This document shows positions 13,919 through 16,723 of a stretch of DNA of 16,723 bases, piece by piece. The DNA comes from an uncultured Bacteroidales bacterium. Lineage in GTDB: Bacteria; Bacteroidota; Bacteroidia; Bacteroidales; Bacteroidaceae. Positions within the stretch are counted from its first letter, which is position 1, and each line of letters opens with the position of its first letter. The DNA is taken from NCBI GenBank assembly GCA_902768605.1, contig CACXLY010000053.1, positions 1 to 16,723 of the forward strand. Direction: 5' to 3'. The translations under genes were made by a program, and so were the position numbers. The notes beneath the pieces are model-generated. The model was not told the DNA's origin, searched no databases, and saw only the letters and a program-made list of their open reading frames with translations.

Positions 13919-16153
13919 ATGCACAGGTTTCTCATTCACATCCTTTCTCTTTTTCTGATTATTCCCTCCCTGTTTGCAGAGGGCGTTACGCAGTATGTCA
14001 ATCCTCTGATGGGCACCACGACGCTTTGGACGCCCGAGGAGCTGGGCTTCGTTCCCAAACCTGGCGAGAGGCAATGGGGTGCTGAGACATTCCCGGGGGC
14101 TGCCCTGCCCAACGCGATGGTGCAGCTCACACCTGTCACACAGTACCGTTCAGGCTCTGGCTATCAATATGAAGACTCGCTCATCTATGGCTTTGCCCAT
14201 ACGAGCAAGGGCCACTGGAACCTCCTGCACCTGCCTATCCTGCCTGTCACAGAGGAAGGAAAGCCGACGCCTCAAAGCTATGCTTCTGCCTACCATCACG
14301 ACAAGGAAGAGGCTCATCCGGGTTATTATCAGGTATTCCTCGACAGGTACAATGTGAATGCTGAACTGACCACCACTCTCCGCTGTGGCTACCATCGCTA
14401 CACCTTCCGTGAGAGTGACCACAAAGCCCTGCTCATCGATATAGCACGCTCAAACAACATGCCTCGCCGATGGGAATTGAAACAGGCTGGCACGAATGCC
14501 ATCGAGGGCTTTCAGGATGGAGAAGGGCGCATCTACTTCTATGGAGAACTCTCGGAAGAGATTGAGAGTGTGACGGAAGAGGGGAGAAATATGAGGGATG
14601 AAGGGAGAAGTATGAGGGATGAAGGAAGAAGTATGAGGGAGGACGGAAGAGGCAGGAACTTCTCTCGCCCCATAGGCATGGTGAAGCTGAAGAAGCCGAA
14701 TGGCTCTAAGCCCTTGGAACTCAAGATAGGTTTCTCCTTCGTCAGCATAGAGAATGCCAGGGAGAACCTGAAGGCAGAACTGTCGGGCAAGAGCTTTGAA
14801 GAGGTTCGCAGGGATGCTGACAAGGTTTGGAACGACATCCTGGGCCATATCCAGGTGGAGGGCGGCACAGAGGCCGACAGGAAAATGCTCTATTCGACCC
14901 TCTACCGCACCTTCCTCTTCCCGCATCTCCGGACTGACGTGAATGGGGAGAGCTCAGTCGAGCATGGTGAGGTGAAAAAGCTGGGCTACAACTACTACAC
15001 CAACCCCAGCTTCTGGGACACCTACCGCAACAAGCTCATTCTCTTGGGCATGATAACCCCAGATGTGGCTCGCGACATTATCCGCAGCTGCATAGAAAGG
15101 GGTGAGACCCGTGGTGGCTATATGCCCACCTTCTTCCATGGCGACCATGCCAGCACCTTTGTCTCAGGCTCATGGCTCAGAGGCATCCGCGACTTCGACC
15201 TCCAGCGTGCCTATGCCCTCATGCTGAAGAATGCCACAGTGCCAGGGAGAGGCGGCCGTCCCTACCTCGACGAATACCTTGAGCGTGGCTGGATTTCAGA
15301 GAAAGACACTGTGAATGTGCCGACCGGGGATGAGTACAAGGGAGCTGTCACCAAGACGCTTGAGTTTGCCTATGATGACTATGCCACAGCCCTTGTAGCC
15401 CGTGAACTGGGAGACAAGGCGAACGAGCAGCTGCTCCTCAAGCACTCACAGAACTACAAGACACTCTTCGACCCCTCGACAGGCTTTTGGCGCGGCAAGG
15501 TGCTGCGTGACGGGAAGGGACTCTGGATAGAGGACTTCCGCCCCAACTACCCATATTATCAGTATCAGTATCGCGAGGCAGATGCCTGGAACTCACTCTT
15601 CTTTGCTCCCCACGACCCTATGGGGATGGTGGCTCTCTACCCATCCAGACAGGCGGTGGAGCAGAAGCTCGACTCGCTCTTCACAGTAAAGAACGGAGGT
15701 TATCCTGCCTTCAACTGCACAGGCTATCTCGGACTATACTGCCATGGCAACCAGCCCGGCCACAGCATACCCTTCACCTACTATTTCATCGACAAGCAGG
15801 AGAAGGCTCAGCACGTGCTCAACACCCTCATGCACAAGTACTACGGCATGGGAAAGGAAGGCCTGGCCTATGCGGGGATGGACGATGCCGGCGAGATGTC
15901 GAGCTGGTTTGTGCTGAACGCAATTGGCATCTACACCTATTCGCCGGCCGACCCCGAGTATATCGTCACTGTGCCACTCTTCGACAAGGTGCACTTCACC
16001 CTTGGGGATGGCCAGCGCTTTGACATCATCAAGCAGGGCAAGGGGGAGAAGATAAAGCGCATCACCATCGGCGGCACACCCCTGAAAGGCTGGTTCGTCA
16101 AGCATGAAGACCTGGCAAAGGGAAAGGAACTTCTAATCGTTTGCGGCGATTAA
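13919..16153 (+). CDS. Secreted GH92-family (calcium-dependent) mannosidase, atypical acid residue
   Basis: This 744-residue protein is a GH92 exo-alpha-mannosidase homologue, an inverting calcium-dependent family acting on yeast mannan, N-glycans or related glycans. A signal peptide ends near SLFA (residue 20). The N-domain starts YVNPLMGTTT and has SGSGYQYEDSLIYGFAHT, but then TSKGHWN in place of the commoner HLSGTG. The (alpha/alpha)6 catalytic part contains NPSFWDTYRNKL, MGMVALYPS, GNQPGH at 610-615 and MDDAGEMSSW. The usual GNEPxH Glu, the catalytic acid, is Gln612. The acidic pair Asp655/Asp656 that includes the base is kept. Residues about 216-246 are a heptad-like repeat (RSMRDEG units) encoded by an in-frame tandem array. 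Length is normal for GH92. The neighbouring genes do not reveal a substrate. Confidence 0.92.
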   Translation: MHRFLIHILSLFLIIPSLFAEGVTQYVNPLMGTTTLWTPEELGFVPKPGERQWGAETFPGAALPNAMVQLTPVTQYRSGSGYQYEDSLIYGFAHTSKGHWNLLHLPILPVTEEGKPTPQSYASAYHHDKEEAHPGYYQVFLDRYNVNAELTTTLRCGYHRYTFRESDHKALLIDIARSNNMPRRWELKQAGTNAIEGFQDGEGRIYFYGELSEEIESVTEEGRNMRDEGRSMRDEGRSMREDGRGRNFSRPIGMVKLKKPNGSKPLELKIGFSFVSIENARENLKAELSGKSFEEVRRDADKVWNDILGHIQVEGGTEADRKMLYSTLYRTFLFPHLRTDVNGESSVEHGEVKKLGYNYYTNPSFWDTYRNKLILLGMITPDVARDIIRSCIERGETRGGYMPTFFHGDHASTFVSGSWLRGIRDFDLQRAYALMLKNATVPGRGGRPYLDEYLERGWISEKDTVNVPTGDEYKGAVTKTLEFAYDDYATALVARELGDKANEQLLLKHSQNYKTLFDPSTGFWRGKVLRDGKGLWIEDFRPNYPYYQYQYREADAWNSLFFAPHDPMGMVALYPSRQAVEQKLDSLFTVKNGGYPAFNCTGYLGLYCHGNQPGHSIPFTYYFIDKQEKAQHVLNTLMHKYYGMGKEGLAYAGMDDAGEMSSWFVLNAIGIYTYSPADPEYIVTVPLFDKVHFTLGDGQRFDIIKQGKGEKIKRITIGGTPLKGWFVKHEDLAKGKELLIVCGD
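14564..14654 (+). repeat. In-frame heptamer / 21-bp tandem repeat inside the GH92 gene
   Basis: Thirteen heptamers (such as TGAGGGA, TGAAGGG, AGAAGTA) follow without a break, and in the middle a 21-bp higher-order unit of three heptamers is repeated. Because 21 is a multiple of three it encodes a seven-residue repeat, MRDEGRS, at about residues 216-246. The segment falls in the N-terminal beta-sandwich between GRIYFYGEL and FSRPIGMVKL, probably as a surface loop. Confidence 0.88.
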
Positions 16154-16160
16154 GGAGGTT

Positions 16161-16293
16161 GCTGACCGTTGAAGATTGAAGATTGAAAGTTGAAGATTGA
16201 AAGTTGAAGATTGAAAGTTGAAGATTGAACATTGAAAATTGAACATTGAAAATTGAATATTGACCATTGACCGTTGAATATTGTAGATTGAAC
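16161..16293. repeat. Heptamer minisatellite, 19 copies
   Basis: Nineteen consecutive 7-bp units run without an indel, mainly ATTGAAA, GTTGAAG, ATTGAAC and ATTGACC. It begins 7 bp after the GH92 stop codon, so it probably lies in the GH92 3' untranslated region. Confidence 0.92.
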
Positions 16294-16300
16294 TTATTTT

Positions 16301-16403
16301 CTCCCCCTAAGGGGGAGTCAGAGGGGGTCTTGGAGTCAGAGGGGGGCTTGGAGTCAGAGGGGGTCTTGGAGTCAGAGGGGGTCTTGGAGTCAGAGGGGGT
16401 CTT
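16301..16403. repeat. G-rich 18-bp tandem repeat, five copies, led by a hairpin
   Basis: A perfect hairpin at 16301-16317 (CTCCCCC, TAA, GGGGGAG) runs into five 18-bp copies of GGAGTCAGAGGGGGTCTT at 16314-16403; the second copy has one C for T change. The hairpin belongs to the same family as those at 694-709 and 2150-2166. Each unit brings a run of five or six Gs at regular spacing, so four-stranded G structures are conceivable. Confidence 0.92.
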
Positions 16404-16482
16404 CCGACGTGTCGAATTGGCCACTTCGACGTGTCGAATTGGCCACTTCGACGTGTCTAATTTGCTGATTTCGCATGTCAAC
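16403..16482. repeat. Second 22-bp palindromic array
   Basis: Palindromes at 16403-16416, 16425-16438, 16447-16460 and a degenerate one at 16469-16482 are separated by 8-bp linkers, TTGGCCAC twice and then TTTGCTGA. The best palindrome is TTCGAC-GT-GTCGAA with perfect arms. The unit design, 14-bp palindrome plus 8-bp linker, is that of the array at 3282-3361, with different arm sequence. Confidence 0.85.
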
Positions 16483-16573
16483 CGAATGAGATTGGAAAGT
16501 TATGGGATTTTCTTGTAAAATGTAAGCATTTTGTCAAATATTTTTTATAAAAAACTTGATAAATTAGCGACCA

Positions 16574-16598
16574 ATAGCTCAATTTGCAGGGTGGAACA
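16574..16598. repeat. 25-bp direct repeat, first copy
   Basis: Begins ATAGCTCAATTTGCAGGGTG and matches the copy at 16678-16702 at 22 of 25 positions. Start-to-start distance is 104 bp, and an inverted repeat lies between the copies. The D-arm-like string TAGCTCAATT recalls a tRNA but no cloverleaf can be closed. Confidence 0.75.
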
Positions 16599-16635
16599 GC
16601 CTTCAAAGGTCGATTCCTACTGGCGTTATGGCCGA

Positions 16636-16669
16636 TTCAAACGTTTCAAGGCATAAATTGACGTTTGAA
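16636..16669. repeat. Inverted repeat between the 25-bp direct repeats
   Basis: Arms TTCAAACGT (16636-16644) and ACGTTTGAA (16661-16669) are perfectly complementary over 9 bp around a 16-nt spacer. It could be a stem-loop or a dimer-binding operator; there is no T-run after it, so it is not a typical terminator. Confidence 0.6.
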
Positions 16670-16677
16670 AATTGTCT

Positions 16678-16702
16678 ATAGCTCATTTTGCAGGGTGTGA
16701 CA
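16678..16702. repeat. 25-bp direct repeat, second copy
   Basis: Begins ATAGCTCATTTTGCAGGGTG. The end of this copy runs into a perfect 10-bp palindrome, TGACATGTCA, at 16698-16707, which the first copy lacks. The window ends 16 bp later, so what this module controls is not visible. Confidence 0.75.
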
Positions 16703-16723
16703 TGTCATAGAGCATGATAAATA

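Larger units (their letters stand above)
16154..16723. other. Gene-free repeat region after GH92
   Basis: No credible gene is present in these 570 bp. They hold a 7-bp array, an 18-bp array and a 22-bp palindromic array, nearly touching each other, then an AT-rich stretch (16483-16573) and a module of two direct repeats flanking an inverted repeat. Open frames here only read through the repeats. Confidence 0.75.

Noticed and set aside
16098..16481. Minus-strand open frame after GH92
   Set aside because: Most of it is translation of the 7-bp and 18-bp tandem arrays (repeated short peptides), with no family signal.
16405..16482. CRISPR-like array
   Set aside because: Same reason: tandem units with constant 8-bp linkers, no unique spacers.
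16565..16625. tRNA gene
   Set aside because: TAGCTCAATT and GGTCGATTCC recall D and T arms, but acceptor, anticodon and T stems cannot be paired and the anticodon arm is too short.

Overview
The window looks like a piece of a Bacteroidales chromosome, most likely Prevotella or a close relative. The evidence is: TAnnTTTG-type -7 promoter elements ahead of several genes, no clear Shine-Dalgarno sequences, secreted proteins ending in short 'YNLxGQ / DLQGRKL ... GIxIV' tails, a carbohydrate-active enzyme repertoire, and moderately GC-rich genes separated by AT-rich, repeat-laden spacers. No species can be named from this alone.

Layout. (1) 97-2058, minus: DNA topoisomerase III (topB). (2) 2059-2343: a divergent promoter region with a 27-bp tandem repeat in the topB leader. 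(3) 2344-3231, plus: a family 2 glycosyltransferase. (4) 3232-3613: a spacer with an array of 22-bp palindromic units and a good promoter. (5) 3614-9472, plus: a two-gene operon encoding a multidomain GH51 alpha-L-arabinofuranosidase and a GH78 alpha-L-rhamnosidase. (6) 9514-12442, minus: a small secreted tail-bearing protein followed by a GxGYxYP-family putative glycosidase with a C-terminal F5/8-type domain. (7) 12644-16153, plus: an all-helical protein of unknown function, a small secreted protein, and a GH92 family mannosidase. (8) 16154-16723: no gene; three different tandem arrays (7, 18 and 22 bp periods) abut, followed by a direct-repeat/inverted-repeat module.

The GH51 and GH78 enzymes together suggest removal of arabinose and rhamnose from pectic or other plant glycans. 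The GH92 enzyme has Gln where the usual catalytic acid Glu sits in the GNEPxH motif, so it may not be an ordinary alpha-mannosidase. No SusC/SusD pair, sensor/regulator or transporter is visible, so this is a cluster of secreted enzymes and not a complete polysaccharide utilization locus.

The most unusual content is the repeats. Two distant arrays (3282-3361 and 16403-16482) share one design, a 14-bp palindrome (6-2-6) plus an 8-bp linker. Their palindrome arms differ in sequence but stay self-complementary. G/C-rich 7-bp-stem hairpins recur in three places, one of them inside topB. Heptamer arrays recur in spacers and, as an in-frame 21-bp array, inside the GH92 gene. No defence system, prophage, transposase, CRISPR or complete RNA gene was recognised.
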